64,000 bases of DNA from Mermis nigrescens (lineage: Eukaryota > Nematoda > Enoplea > Mermithida > Mermithidae). Position numbers and translations under genes: made by a program. The notes below the pieces were generated by a model, which made no database searches, was not told where the DNA came from, and saw only the letters and a program-made list of their open reading frames with translations. The stretch spans positions 17,233,735-17,297,734 of the forward strand of contig JAVLUZ010000142.1 in NCBI GenBank assembly GCA_036768485.1, in the 5' to 3' direction. Below, one piece after another: positions 35,078 to 45,723 of the stretch; position 1 is the first letter of the stretch, and each line of letters opens with the position of its first letter.

Positions 35078-35564
35078 TATTGATGTAAAAGATCATCTGA
35101 TTCGATCTTTTTATTCAGATTCAGATCCAGATAATCTGGATCTGGTTATTTTCTGATCTGGTTATCTAGATCTATCAGAAAATCAGATTCCGAAGTTTAT
35201 CTGGATCTGTTTAGTCGAGTTATATCTGGTTTAGTCGAGTTATATCTTAAAAATTGTTTTTAGACGTTTCTCGATGTCGCGCATCGACTGAAAACAACTA
35301 TTTCAACGAAAATGTTCCGACAAAATTTATGATTTTCTCATTTTTAGGCAAAACAGTCTCTCAAAGGTCAATTCTGATGATAATTTATCTGAAAAACAAC
35401 CTTCAATACATTTTTATCACTTAAGTTATTTTCTCTGCAGAGCTTCAACAATTTTTCTGAAAGCAAAAATTGGGGTCAGCGGCACTTTTGGCCATTCTGG
35501 GGGGCCGCTCGATCTAGGGGTCAAAAACCTAAGCAGATCTCTCTCCCACCCCGCGTGCATGGGT

Positions 35565-35880
35565 GATGTCTCAACAGCCTCAACAGTCCCAACAGCCCCA
35601 CCGTCCGAGCAGCCCCACCGTTTCGACAGCCTCACCTAAAATCTCACAGCCCCACCCGTCATAACAGCCTCACCGGTTCAACAGCCCCACTCGTTCCAAC
35701 AGCCCCACCACACACAACAGCTCCCACCAGGCCCAGCAGCCCCACCAGTCTCCAACAGCCCCAAAAATCCTAACAGCTCCACTCTAACAGTCTCACCATC
35801 TCCAACAGCCCTCACCGTTCCAACAGCTACACCGTCCCAGCAGCCCCACCAGTAATCCCAGCAGCCTCACCATTACTGCA
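35565..35880 (-). repeat. GTTGGGACGGTGGGGCT-type minisatellite, inverted copy
   Basis: Units of CAGCCCCACC followed by TCCAACAG are repeated for ~300 bp. It is the reverse complement of the array at 36540-36870 and resembles 7990-8090, all within family H sequence. Confidence 0.8.
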
Positions 35881-36539
35881 ATCGCTATTATACGATGTAA
35901 TAAAATCAGGCAATATTAATTTTTTATGAAAGATATTTTTTGACTATTTTCCGAATCTGTATATTTCATCAAGACCATAAACGAGTGTTTAGGTTTACAT
36001 TTTCAGAATAAGTCTACCTGAGAAACTGGTAGACCTGCTAGAATTGAAGCTTCAGCATTTGTGCACAATCCAGGATTTTGCCTCATTTGGTCATCTCGCA
36101 AGATTGGATTCCTGCTCGTTATGGTCTACTTTACACTGCCAGGAAAAAATGAAAAATGTTCTGGTGAAAAAGGAAAGATAAGTGTTGGAATTAAATGAAA
36201 ATCAAAACTTTCACGCTATCTGCTTCCAAATAGCCAGAAAATGTGGATTAGCGCAGTTTTTACGCTATTTTGACATTCATACCAGTTTTGAGGTCAATTT
36301 TTGGCTCAAAACTCCTTCTCCAGACCGGTCGTGCTGTGCATCTATGATTATAAGAGTGGAGCATTTGGACAGCGAACAAATTCTGTGGGTCTGGTTGGTT
36401 AAAGTGACCGAGAAATGTATGAAAATAAAATTCTGGGGGTCTAACATAATTTATGGAATTTCCAGAATTTCGGGTTGGGGGGGGCAAACTCGAACATCCC
36501 TTCCTCCACGCTTATGTGTACTTAGAACAGTGCGACTGT

Positions 36540-36870
36540 TGGAACGGTAGGACTGATGAAACGGTGGAACTGCTGGGGAATTGCGGGGGCTCCTGGGACT
36601 GGTGGGGCTGTTGGATTATTGGTGGGGCTTTTAAGACGGGTGGAGCTATTGGGAGGGTGGGGTTGTTGGGACGGTGGGGCTGTTTGGATTGGTGGGGCTG
36701 TTGGGATTGGTGGGGCTGTTGGGATTGGTGGGGCTGTTGGGATTGGGGTGGGGCTGTTGGGATTGGTGGGGCTCTCGGAATGGGTGGGGGCGTTGGGACA
36801 GGTGGACTGTCAGGATTTTTGGTGTGGTTATTGGGATGGTGGGGTTGTTGGGACTGGTGGGGCTGTTGAG
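36540..36870 (+). repeat. 18-bp minisatellite
   Basis: Repeated units of TTGGGATTGGTGGGGCTG, most regular at 36685-36770. Because 18 is a multiple of three, long open frames run through it on both strands in several phases (Gly/Trp/Leu-rich or Pro/Gln-rich). These are artefacts of the repeat. Confidence 0.9.
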
Positions 36871-37205
36871 ACAATCCGTGCATGTAAGGCTACAACTAAT
36901 TAGATAACTTTACCCACAGTAAATCGTAAAACATAAAGAATTCCATCGTGCAAAAATAACTTTCTGATCTGTTTAACCAGATATAACTTGACTAAACAGA
37001 TCCAGATCCAGATAAAGATCGGGTTCTGATTTTCTTTGACCCCCAGACCCATGCTTTACCCCCCAGAATGACCAAAAAATGCTACTAACCCTCTCATTAT
37101 TTTTTAGGTTTTAGAAAAATCTTTAAGGCTCTGCAGAAAAGTAACTTATGATAGAGAAATGTGTTGAAGCTTGTTTTTTTCCACATGAATGTTCACCATC
37201 AAAAT

Positions 37206-37381
37206 CGGGCACGTAGCTGTGGGGGGAAATGGAGGGGGGGATCCGACCCCCCCCCTCCAAAAAAAATCCAGAAAAAACCAGAAAAATTGGACTTTTTACA
37301 CGTTATTTTGTGCTATTTTTGGCTAAGACCCCGAAAATTGGTGTCGGTCCCCCCAGAATAGGAGGGCAAGCTACGTGCCTG
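37206..37381. mobile_element. 176-bp MITE (family P)
   Basis: The termini are CGGGCACGTAGCTGTGG and, as reverse complement, CAGGCACGTAGCTTGCC. The 8-bp duplication is ATCAAAAT (37198-37205) and ATCAGAAT (37382-37389). The flanking family H sequence is continuous with the uninterrupted copy at about 8450-8480. It is short and non-coding; hAT-type by duplication length. Confidence 0.85.
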
Positions 37382-38203
37382 ATCAGAATTGACCTTTGAG
37401 AGACTTTTTTTGCCTAAAAATGGGAAAATTCTGATTTTCTCGCAAAAATTTTTGTTGAAAAAGTTGTTTCAGTGGATGCGCGACATTGAGGAACGTCTAA
37501 AAACAATGGTTTTAGTGCCCATGGGCCATTTTTATCGCTTTTTTATGTTTAAAAAATGTGACCTTGACCCTCAGAATTTCTATGCTGAACATGTACATTT
37601 GGTTTTAGTAGGTGCATCTGTCATTTTTCATGAATTTTAACAGCGTTTTCTTTGTGGAATTAAAATTAAGCAGGATTCTTCATAGTATTGCATTTTGTGT
37701 TGTTAGGTAATGTGTCGTTTGTGTTGAAAAAATTGCTTTCGTAATTTGGATTAATGTTTTTGTAAAAAGCAGACTACACTTTCTTTTGGTTGACTCATGC
37801 CCATTGGTACAAGTCTAAACTTGTGAGCTTTTACTTTTTAGACAATTTTTACTGATGTCATTCTTATGTGAAGCTCTAAAATTCAAAGTTTCCTCGGCTC
37901 TGCCCCAGACTCCTCTGGGGAGCTGATATATTAGTCCCGCCACCCGACTAGTGTTGGCAGAGTTAACTTAGAAGTGCAACCCGCAAAATAGGATTAAACT
38001 CCATCACTTTTTTCAATAGAGTTAATCCCTATTTTGGGTGAGTTAGGGTGACCATCGGGGTTAACCCTAACTCTTTGAATTTCCCAACCGAGAAAGGGTT
38101 AAAAAAGAGTGAGTAAGTTATTCATTCGTGCAGTTATAACTTACGATTTTTATTTTCACTGTTTTTTTTCAAGTAAATAATTCCCGTCGTCGTCCGTCGT
38201 CTC

Positions 38204-38377
38204 CTTGCCGAGTTAGGAGTTTTTTTGGGGCATTGGCGGCAACCTTTTGAAGCGATTGGGGTTTTTTTTTGCGCCTATGCTTCACCGTTGTGTAGGGGGT
38301 TTTAAAGCCATTTTTAGCCATTTTGAGGTTTTTTGTGACCAAAAATGGGATTTTTTGACGAGCACTTGGCGACCCTG
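38204..38377. mobile_element. Family E MITE, copy 1
   Basis: This ~174-bp copy ends CACTTGGCGACCCTG, with a perfect 8-bp duplication GTCGTCTC (38196-38203 and 38378-38385). The left terminus is short by a few bases (CTTGCCGAG where CAGGGTTGCCAAG is expected). The interior is rich in GGTTTTTT and shares GCGCCTATGCTT with copy 2. Confidence 0.85.
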
Positions 38378-38725
38378 GTCGTCTCATTGATCGAGCCGGC
38401 GTGCGACCTGGCGGGTTGTCTTAACGCCTCTTCTCGCGTGGTGCTGTTTATTTTCCTTTCCTTTAATCACTTGCTTTTTCCATCCTCAAGCTTTTTCAAC
38501 ATGCATGCTTTTTCCAATAGATTCCCACCATTGTGATTATAATCACTTGGTATTCCTGTGTGTGGTGCACACTTACCTTTCGTACATGAATTCAAATGAC
38601 GCAACAACTTATCCGAGCGGCCATTATTATGTCTTATTTCTGTTCTTTTCCTAGGTTTTCAAATGCGCTGATCTCATTGGTGACATTTTTAAACTCTTAG
38701 CTTACCGCATCCCTCTTAGGTTAGG

Positions 38726-41205
38726 TAGTGATCGACCGGGCAACTTTCTTGGCCAGGGCCGGGGCGGAACCGGGGCTGGAAACAACTCCCGGCCCCGGCG
38801 CCGGGGCCGGGGTCAGACAAGGGAAAATATTATTGCATGACACATACTTGGGGTGGGCATAGAAAAAGAAATAATGAGCGACTGCTCCATTCAAGTAAAT
38901 GGCAAGTGCAAAGTTAGGTGCGCCTTTTCATATCAAGTTTTATTACTATTTATGTCACAATAAACAAATTTAGTCCAGTGTTTTATTGTCTGAATCATCA
39001 ATAAAGTCTATGTCGCTGCTATTAGCACACTCTATATCATTTGAATCTTCGCTACTGCTACTGCTGCTGTAGCAATTGGATGCAATAGGTATTGGATGTA
39101 ATAAATGAGACATCACACATTCCCATAAGGGGAGGGACCCCCTCAGGGTCCAAGACACAAGTCACTGTCACACGATTTTGGTGAAAACCTTTTGAATTTT
39201 TGAACTTAATTTTTTAGTATGGCAAAAGTGTACCTAACTATTAGAATTTCACCAAGTGATACATGATTTTAGAATGTGAGCTAGGAGTGAACAGATACAC
39301 TATCACTATAAGACATGCATGTAATCGCTTGAAATTTTTTCCTCAGTATAGATGTAATGGCTGGAAATCTAGGTAATGGTCCCTCGCCATGTTTAGAAGG
39401 AGGGGGTTAGCGACTAGATCAAAAATGGTAAAAACATAAAAATAGCCAAAAAGCGCAGGTTTTCGCCAAAAAATGGGGAAGGGTAGTCAAATATTTTCTG
39501 AATTTCAAGGACGTTCGGGGCTTCAAAGCGTGGATGGGGGATGGCTCAAAATCTGTCACATGTATATTTCTCGGCCATTTTCAGGGGAGGTGGTAAGCGG
39601 CTCCATTTTTTCAGCCGCTTACCCCCTGAAAATCTTTAAAATAGTAGAATTTACAATAGGGAATTCTACACCTTTTACAGTTTTTGTTCTTCAAAAATCT
39701 TTTGTACATGTACAAAGACGGTCCTGAAATGTCTTTGTACATCAGCAAAATCTTCGCCGAATACAAAAGATCAAAGCTTCTAAATGTGATAATTCGGCCT
39801 AAATTCAGTTGATAATATTAGTTCGACGCGAAGAAATATTACAAAAATTGTAATATGCGATTTAAATCTTGTAATAAGCAACACTCTGCTTAGAATGGAA
39901 AAATGTCAAATATTCAGGAAACCCAAAAATTAGCCAAATACACTGCTACTGGTCGAAAAAGTATGTTTTACCACACTGAAATCCTTACTTTACCATATTA
40001 AAGTATACAAAAATTTGCATGTACAAAACAGTGTTTTTTGTATCTGCCAAACATTTTTCCCGATGTAAAGACTTTACAGGACTATCTTTGTACATGTACA
40101 AAGATTTTTTGGGAAGATAAAAACTGTCAAAAGGTGTGAAATGATATGAAAAATTGTCTGTCGTATATATGTTTAAAATGGCAAAATTTGTATTTAGAAT
40201 GAAAAAATGTCAGATTTTTAGCGCTTCGCGCCGTTTTAAGACAATTTTAGTAATTTTTTGCGTTAGAAGCCCAGAAATTAGCTAAAATATACAATCTAAA
40301 GTCAAAAGACCCTGTTTTACCACACAAAAATCGCTACTGTACCATATTATAGTAACCAAAAATTTGTGTGTACAAAATGTACAAAGACTCTGGGTATCAT
40401 CTTTGTTCATGTATATACAAAGGTACATTGCACAAAAAACACTCACATACTGATAGTATGCGAAAATGTGTATGTTTAAAAATATATTTATATAATATAG
40501 CTACAAAAATTTGTTAGCTCATACAAAGACCTTTTCGGAGATCTTTGTACAAGCACAAGAAGCTCGTACAACAAAATAGAGTCGGCTAATAATAGTCCAC
40601 CACTTAATTTTCTGGTCCTCCACTTCGGGATTTCACCCTCCCTTAACTCTGACCCTAGGAAACTATTTGAGATATATTTAGTTTATCGGATCGGACGCAA
40701 TTCTGCAGCATAGTTTACATTCGCCTATAATTAACCACCTATAATTCAAGCACGCGGTTCTCATTCAATTAAATGTAGAAGTGTTTTTTGTAAAAATAAT
40801 CTGTTGAAAACGTACAATTTCCAACTAGAAATAGAACGCATTCTGTCAACTCTAAATCTGCTAGCCATAGCCATGAATGAATGAGTTTAAAGTAGCATTT
40901 AGTTCGAATAAGTCCAAGTGGAGGAATCGAAAACATGCAGATTTTTCTGAACATTCATTCAGTAAAAGCTTATTTATACACAGTAGGAAAGTTATAACAA
41001 GGACTAACTAAGTATACATATGGTCTAATCAGTACAGTTCTCAAAATTAACACTTGCTCAGTGATAAATAAGTGCCAGTATCACAGCCTGTACAAAATAA
41101 AATTATACTAAATCTTTCTCGCCCCGGCCATTTGACTACAGCCAGCCGTGGGTGCCGTCTAAAAATGGCCGGGGATTGATGGGGCCGGGCCCCAGTCGAT
41201 CACTG
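38726..41205. mobile_element. Family C hAT-type element, copy 3
   Basis: This 2480-bp copy is collinear with copies 1 and 2. The left end is TAGTGATCGACCGGGC and the right end, in reverse complement, is CAGTGATCGACTGGGGC. No matching target duplication is found, unlike the other two copies, so one end may have been exchanged or the flank altered. It has GGGGCC-rich ends, the small acidic frame (38970-39113) and the family B-like block (40018-40443). Confidence 0.85.
38970..39113 (-). CDS. Small Ser/Asp-rich frame, family C copy 3
   Basis: The third copy of the 47-codon frame begins MSHLLHPIPIASNCYSS, with the same acidic end. Here the frame stays open 15 codons further upstream (to 39158). 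Function is unrecognised; see copy 1. Confidence 0.35.
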   Translation of the reverse strand: MSHLLHPIPIASNCYSSSSSSEDSNDIECANSSDIDFIDDSDNKTLD

Positions 41206-42249
41206 GATTGCTGCATTAGGTAAATTAGGTAATAATCTTTTGCGAGAGAATAATATATGGTGGTAGGTAAGTTTCATGTGAAAAAAGTTAAGTTGGGCTT
41301 AAGGAAGATTTGAGGAAGGGCTCTTCTTTTGTTTTTGACTTTGTTTATGGCCTCTAAATTCCAAATAGCAAACATCTTCTCTGCTGCTAGCTTCGTGTAG
41401 TTTTTCTAGCATTTTATGTTTCCAGTAGGGACACCTACCACTGGCAGCTTGCTGGCGAACGAATTAGATCTAGATGTTGTAAATTTTTTTTGATCCTTAT
41501 GGAAATTATTTTCTTTTTAATTGACTGATTTTAAAGCAACTTCAATAAAGCAGTCTTCAACAAAGATGCACAATTTAAAAAAGTCCAGTCTATTTTGGAA
41601 TCAAATTTTTCACTGAGTGCCAAAAAGCGTGCTAACGTTCATCATATAAATAACTCTTTTAAAACAGGTTAACCCCTTTTTTAGCGGAATAGGGTTAGGC
41701 TAACTCTGACCGCTATTAACTCTTTTGGGGAATGGGGTGAACCTCGGACCCAACTCTGTCGTATTTTACTAACTTTGCAAGCAACACTACACCCCCGACA
41801 CCCCACAATCCAAGTGGAGCTCGGGGCTGCACAGCCGCCTCCTTTTTAGCAATACAAATTGCCGCACAAAAAATATTTTTTATCTGGATCTGGATCTGTA
41901 TCTGAATCTTTTTCAAATTTTGATCTGGCAAAACGATCTGGATCTGGATCTGATTATTTTCTGATCTAGAGTCTGGATTCTGCCAGAAAATCTGAACCCG
42001 ATCTTTATCTGGATCTGGGCAAAAATCTGGATCTTTTTTACATCACTAATTAAAACACTTTTACAGGCACTCCAATTTTTTCAACAAACTCAGCAATGAC
42101 AAATGAAATGGACAACAGTTACATAGGTGTATACATGTACATACATAAAATGTAGTACAATCAAGTGCGTGTTGTATTTCATTTTCTAACTTTTATATAT
42201 TACTGTAAATGATAGCGTGTACTTGCGTACAGGCAGCGCACGCCGCACT

Positions 42250-42424
42250 CAGGGTTGCCAAGTTGGGGGTTTTCCGCCCATTTTGGTACCTTTTTGAGGC
42301 TTTTGAAGGTATTTTTTAGCGATTCAGGTTTTTTCGCGCCTATGCTTAACCATTGGTTGTGGTTTTTTCCCCAGTTTGATATTAAAATTGGGGTTTTTTT
42401 TGGCAAGAGCACTTGACAACCCTG
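42250..42424. mobile_element. Family E MITE, copy 2
   Basis: This 175-bp copy has inverted termini CAGGGTTGCCAAG and, at the right, TTGACAACCCTG. The flanks GCCGCACT (42242-42249) and GCCGCATA (42425-42432) agree at six of eight bases. The interior is GGTTTTTT-rich. CAGGGTTGCCA ends are common in hAT-derived MITEs. Confidence 0.8.
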
Positions 42425-42432
42425 GCCGCATA

Positions 42433-43689
42433 AGTGGGACACGGATTCTTCTCACCATTTTTGTGTTTTTCAAAAAAACTAATTGGAAAAATTTCGGGCT
42501 TGGTTCACATTGTGGTAAACTTTGTAATGCAATAATGTGTTCTAGATTTTGTAATCTCCCAAGCATCGCGATTTTCCAAAAATTTTGGGTTTTTTCAAGT
42601 GTTTTTAGCTACTTATATCTGTCTTCTCAAAAGTATCGGATTTTTAGTAACGGCTTAATATTAGGGTAAGGAGGGGTCCTGGAAATTTTCCATGGCGGCA
42701 GGGGTGCAAATGTCCTTCATTTTTTGGCCAAAAATGCCAAAAAACACGTAAAAATGGCTAAAAATGTACTTCTTTTCTCCGAAAATCGGGAGGGAAGGTC
42801 AAAAAGTTTCTGACTTTGAGGTGTTGGAAGGGACGTCCGACTTTGGGTGGGGTATCGCACAGACCCCCTAATACATGTATGAACTACCTATACTAATTTT
42901 TTGACTGTATTTCTTTGTTACATCTACTCGATTTTTTGGCTAATATTGAGAATAAGGTGACCTCATAGAAATTAACTTTGCTTGGATGATTTAATCTAAT
43001 TAAGGGTCAAGGGAATTCAAATCTGAAAGAATTAGGTGTCGGTCGGCATTATTGAACGAGTTACAGGCTGTTGAACTTCATGTGTTTAAGGATAACAAAT
43101 TAATTAAGACGAACTGGGCTATTCTCATACCAACTGTTTTACTCCTATTATACTTAGGCTTAGCTTAGTATATCTGAAAATATGTTTGAAGCTGCTTAGG
43201 TCGAGGTCGCTCCCGCTCAGGTCGATGTATAGATGCTTAGGTCGATGTTAGATGATTAGATATTGAAATGTCAAATTTTCAAAAACGTGATTTTTGCCTT
43301 TTCAAGCAATAATCTATAACGTAGATGTTGAAAACACGATCTGTCAACCATGAGAGTGAAAAATCTTTGAAAAAAATTTTTGTTCGAAAATTTTTTTTCA
43401 CTAACATAATTTTCCGACAGTTTTCTCGACTTAAAGGCATAAAAGCACGTTTTTTGAAAATTTGACAAGGTCACCTTTATTCTTAATAAACCTGATTTTT
43501 TTCTATTTTTCCTGAAATTTGCTGTATTTAGCTCTACCTTTTAGAAAGATAGAATTTCGTAGAGAAACTACCGAAATGTATTTTGACGTGTGTCCGTAAT
43601 TTCTGAGCACAAAAATGGCACTTTGGAAAAAGTTTTTGGTTTCACACTTAGAATTTCTGGCATTCGTGTAGCAGGTTCATATATGGTAG
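42433..43689. other. Unassigned sequence with one arm of a foldback repeat
   Basis: 43015-43110 matches the arm of the foldback at 22190-22590. No gene is recognised in the rest. Confidence 0.4.
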
Positions 43690-44600
43690 TAGATTATATG
43701 CAGTCAGTTGAATGCTTATTAGATAGGGAAGCTGACGCTTCGCTGGACATTTAAACCTGTAGTAGATGGCTTTAGAAGGCACTTTTACTCGAGATGGTCT
43801 GGCAGATTTGCTTCCTCAATTGGGACTTTTTGCGCTGCATGGCTAGCAGCTTCAATAGCTGCCTAGTCATCCATTAGCGCATTTGATGAGCCAGCGTAAG
43901 CTCTGGTCCTGCATGATAGATAGTGAGTAGCTGTTGCTGTTCTTGTCCTCATTCTGGGGAATGGTTTTATTTTAGTGGAAATAAAATGCTTCAAGGTTTA
44001 TTCGTCAATGTGAAACAAGGATTCCGAAAAGTATTTAGGAATGTTTCGGACTAGTCTCAGAAGCAGCGGAGGACTGTGACTGAGCGGGGTTACCAATGTC
44101 TTAGGCTGAGGCTTAATTATGTGCATTCACATTGATGCCAGCGCATGGGCTAAGTCTGAGATAAATGGAGCAAAAATTAGATGCGAGCGGAGCAATTTTT
44201 GCTCCATTCATGCCTTAGGCTTAGCCCATGTCTGGCACCAATCTGAATCCGGCAAGCAATTGTTGTCGCCACACCGAGTATCATATATAGGTATGTATTT
44301 GCTGTATATTTTTATTTCCACTAAAGTAAAACAATTCCCCACAATGGGGACAAGAACAGCAACAGCTACGCAATATCTATCATGCAGGACCAGAGCTTAC
44401 GCTGGCCCATCAAAATGCGCTAATGGGTGGATGGGCATCTTTTGAAGCTGCTGCCCATGCAGCGCCAAAAAATTCCCTATTGAGGTAGCAAATCTGCCAG
44501 ACCCTCTCAAATAAAATTGCCTTCTAAAACCGTCTACTACAGGTCAAAATGCGAGCAAAGCGCCAGCTTCCTATATCAATAAACATTGAACTTGACTGCA
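43690..44600. repeat. Large foldback element (~0.9 kb palindrome)
   Basis: Sequence at 43690-43995 returns inverted at 44300-44590 (for example GCTGACGCTTCG against CAAAGCGCCAGCTTC, and TCCTGCATGATAGATA against ATCTATCATGCAGGA). The centre, 44150-44235, is itself a palindrome, with GGGCTAAG facing CTTAGCCC and TGGAGCAAAAATT facing AATTTTTGCTCCA. No protein is encoded; frames within the arms are by-products. Confidence 0.8.
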
Positions 44601-44758
44601 TATAAGTTTACATGGTGTGCTATATTGCCTGCAGTCTAGGCTGCTAGTTTTTGACCGCATATAATTTTACGTTGTGTGCTATATTACCTGTGGTCTAGGC
44701 CGTTGGTATTTTGACTGCATATAATTTTACATTGTGTGCTATATTACCTGCAGTTGAC
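44592..44758 (+). repeat. Three-unit ~60-bp tandem repeat
   Basis: The units start at 44592, 44651 and 44711 (59, 60 and a partial 48 bases). Each opens TTGACTGCATATAA or a close variant, followed by TTGTGTGCTATATTACCTG. Divergence between units is modest. The repeat begins just at the outer end of the foldback element. Confidence 0.85.
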
Positions 44759-44774
44759 TACAAATAATTACTGC

Positions 44775-44995
44775 CTCACAGATGTATTAAGATAGTCATA
44801 TTGTAAAGGCGTATGTATGCACTTTGTAGCACCCTATGAAGTGGAAGAAAGTCACTGCCAACCAGATTCAAAACTCAGACCTCTTGCTTCAAAGCCCAGA
44901 ACCTTAACCCATTGACTAACGCTTCATTTCGATAAGGAATGCAAGGTATTCAGGTAATGTTTTGCATTGGTTTACCTGTTTATAAGGCTTAGGCT
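44775..44995 (-). repeat. tRNA-derived SINE-like repeat, copy 2
   Basis: This is the uninterrupted counterpart of the 25.3-25.75 kb repeat. On the minus strand an A-box-like segment lies at 44902-44922 (TTAGTCAATGGGTTAAGG) and a B-box-like segment at 44860-44874 (GAGTTTTGAATCTGG). TTTGAAGCAAGAGGTC lies between, as in a tRNA anticodon arm. Flanking blocks on both sides are shared with copy 1. Confidence 0.55.
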
Positions 44996-45034
44996 CAACA
45001 TCATGGACTGACTCATAATGTTGGTGCCAGCGTT

Positions 45035-45165
45035 TAAAATGAGCCTGACTAATGGGATGCGACGAGCGGAGCGAGTAAAGCGAGCAACGCGAGTGGTATC
45101 CCATTACTTAGGCTTATTTTAAATGCTGGCACCAACATTTTGATAGTCACTTGAATCTATAGAAA
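45035..45165. repeat. Hairpin repeat with GAGCGGAGCGAG loop
   Basis: Arms such as GTTGGTGCCAGCGTTTAAAA and AATGGGAT face TTTTAAATGCTGGCACCAAC and ATCCCATT around a ~35-base GC-rich loop containing GAGCGGAGCGAG. Relatives occur at 26235-26310, which is cut from its other arm at about 29715-29790, and at 45600-45720. Confidence 0.75.
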
Positions 45166-45394
45166 CAATTCGAGCACTGCCTCATTTGTTTTTGACTTGA
45201 CTCATTCTGAACCACTTAGGTGGCAGCTTTCACCGAATACTACTTTGCTGTATATGTAATGTGGCTATCTCAATACATATGTGAACTCCAGCTACACCAA
45301 TGCCAAATTTCCGGTACTTATGCAGTTTATTGCACATCAAATTTTTTTATCTTTTTTAATATTAAGGTAAATACCGAAGCTTTTTCTGAAAAGA

Positions 45395-45500
45395 GAAATA
45401 CCTTGTAGCTGCCGGGTTTCAATCCTTTGACCTCTTGCTCTCCATTGAGCATACGCGTTAACCACTTGGGTAACGCCATTGATTCTGAGAGTTGTTAACA
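45395..45500 (-). repeat. tRNA-derived SINE-like repeat, copy 3
   Basis: On the minus strand a tRNA-like order is visible: an A-box-like TACCCAAGTGGTTAACG (within 45455-45477), a small stem with GCTC and GAGC, the shared AAGAGGTC, and a B-box-like GGATTGAAACCC (45411-45429). It belongs to the same general group as the copies at 25.6 and 44.9 kb but is more diverged. Confidence 0.45.
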
Positions 45501-45723
45501 ATCTTATGAGCCAACCATGTATTTTTTCCACATCCCACAAACAATATAAATGGCTAAAAACGGAGGGCAAGTACGAGTGACTTTATTTTTTGAGATGCAT
45601 ATTGTTTAGGGATGGGCTAAGCCTAAATCAAAGATGGGCTGAAATTGCTCCACTCGCTTCGCTCGCCTCCGCAATTTTCGCCCCATTTTGAAGTAGGCTT
45701 AGCCCATCCCCTGGATACCAATA

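Larger units (their letters stand above)
37949..41789. mobile_element. Family I hAT-type element, host to E and C insertions
   Basis: The left end TAGTGTTGGCAGAGTTAAC and, as reverse complement, the right end TAGTGTTGCTTGCAAAGTTA form an inverted pair. The flanks CACCCGAC (37941-37948) and CACCCCCGAC (41790-41799) are a target duplication with a 2-base indel. GGGTTAACCC-type repeats lie inside both ends. It contains the family E copy 38204-38377 and the family C copy 38726-41205, and is itself inside family H. No transposase is seen. Confidence 0.75.
35078..42048. mobile_element. Family H hAT-like complex element with nested insertions
   Basis: The left end TATTGATGTAAAAGATC and, as reverse complement, the right end TAGTGATGTAAAAAAGATC form an inverted pair. 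GGATCT repeats lie inside both. The interior is partly palindromic: 35230-35880 reappears reversed within 36530-37500. Nested inside are a small MITE (37206-37381) and family I (37949-41789), which itself holds family E and family C copies. Removing family I joins sequence matching 9105-9180 in the other H segment. No target duplication is visible at the outer ends, so the boundaries may come from two merged copies. Confidence 0.6.

Noticed and set aside
36453..36907. Long overlapping open frames on both strands
   Set aside because: They are produced by an 18-bp minisatellite, whose unit length keeps all frames open. The proteins are Gly/Trp or Pro/Gln repeats without family features.
38726..41205. 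Target duplication for family C copy 3
   Set aside because: The flanking octamers (AGGTTAGG and GATTGCTG or GGATTGCT) do not match, so none is claimed.
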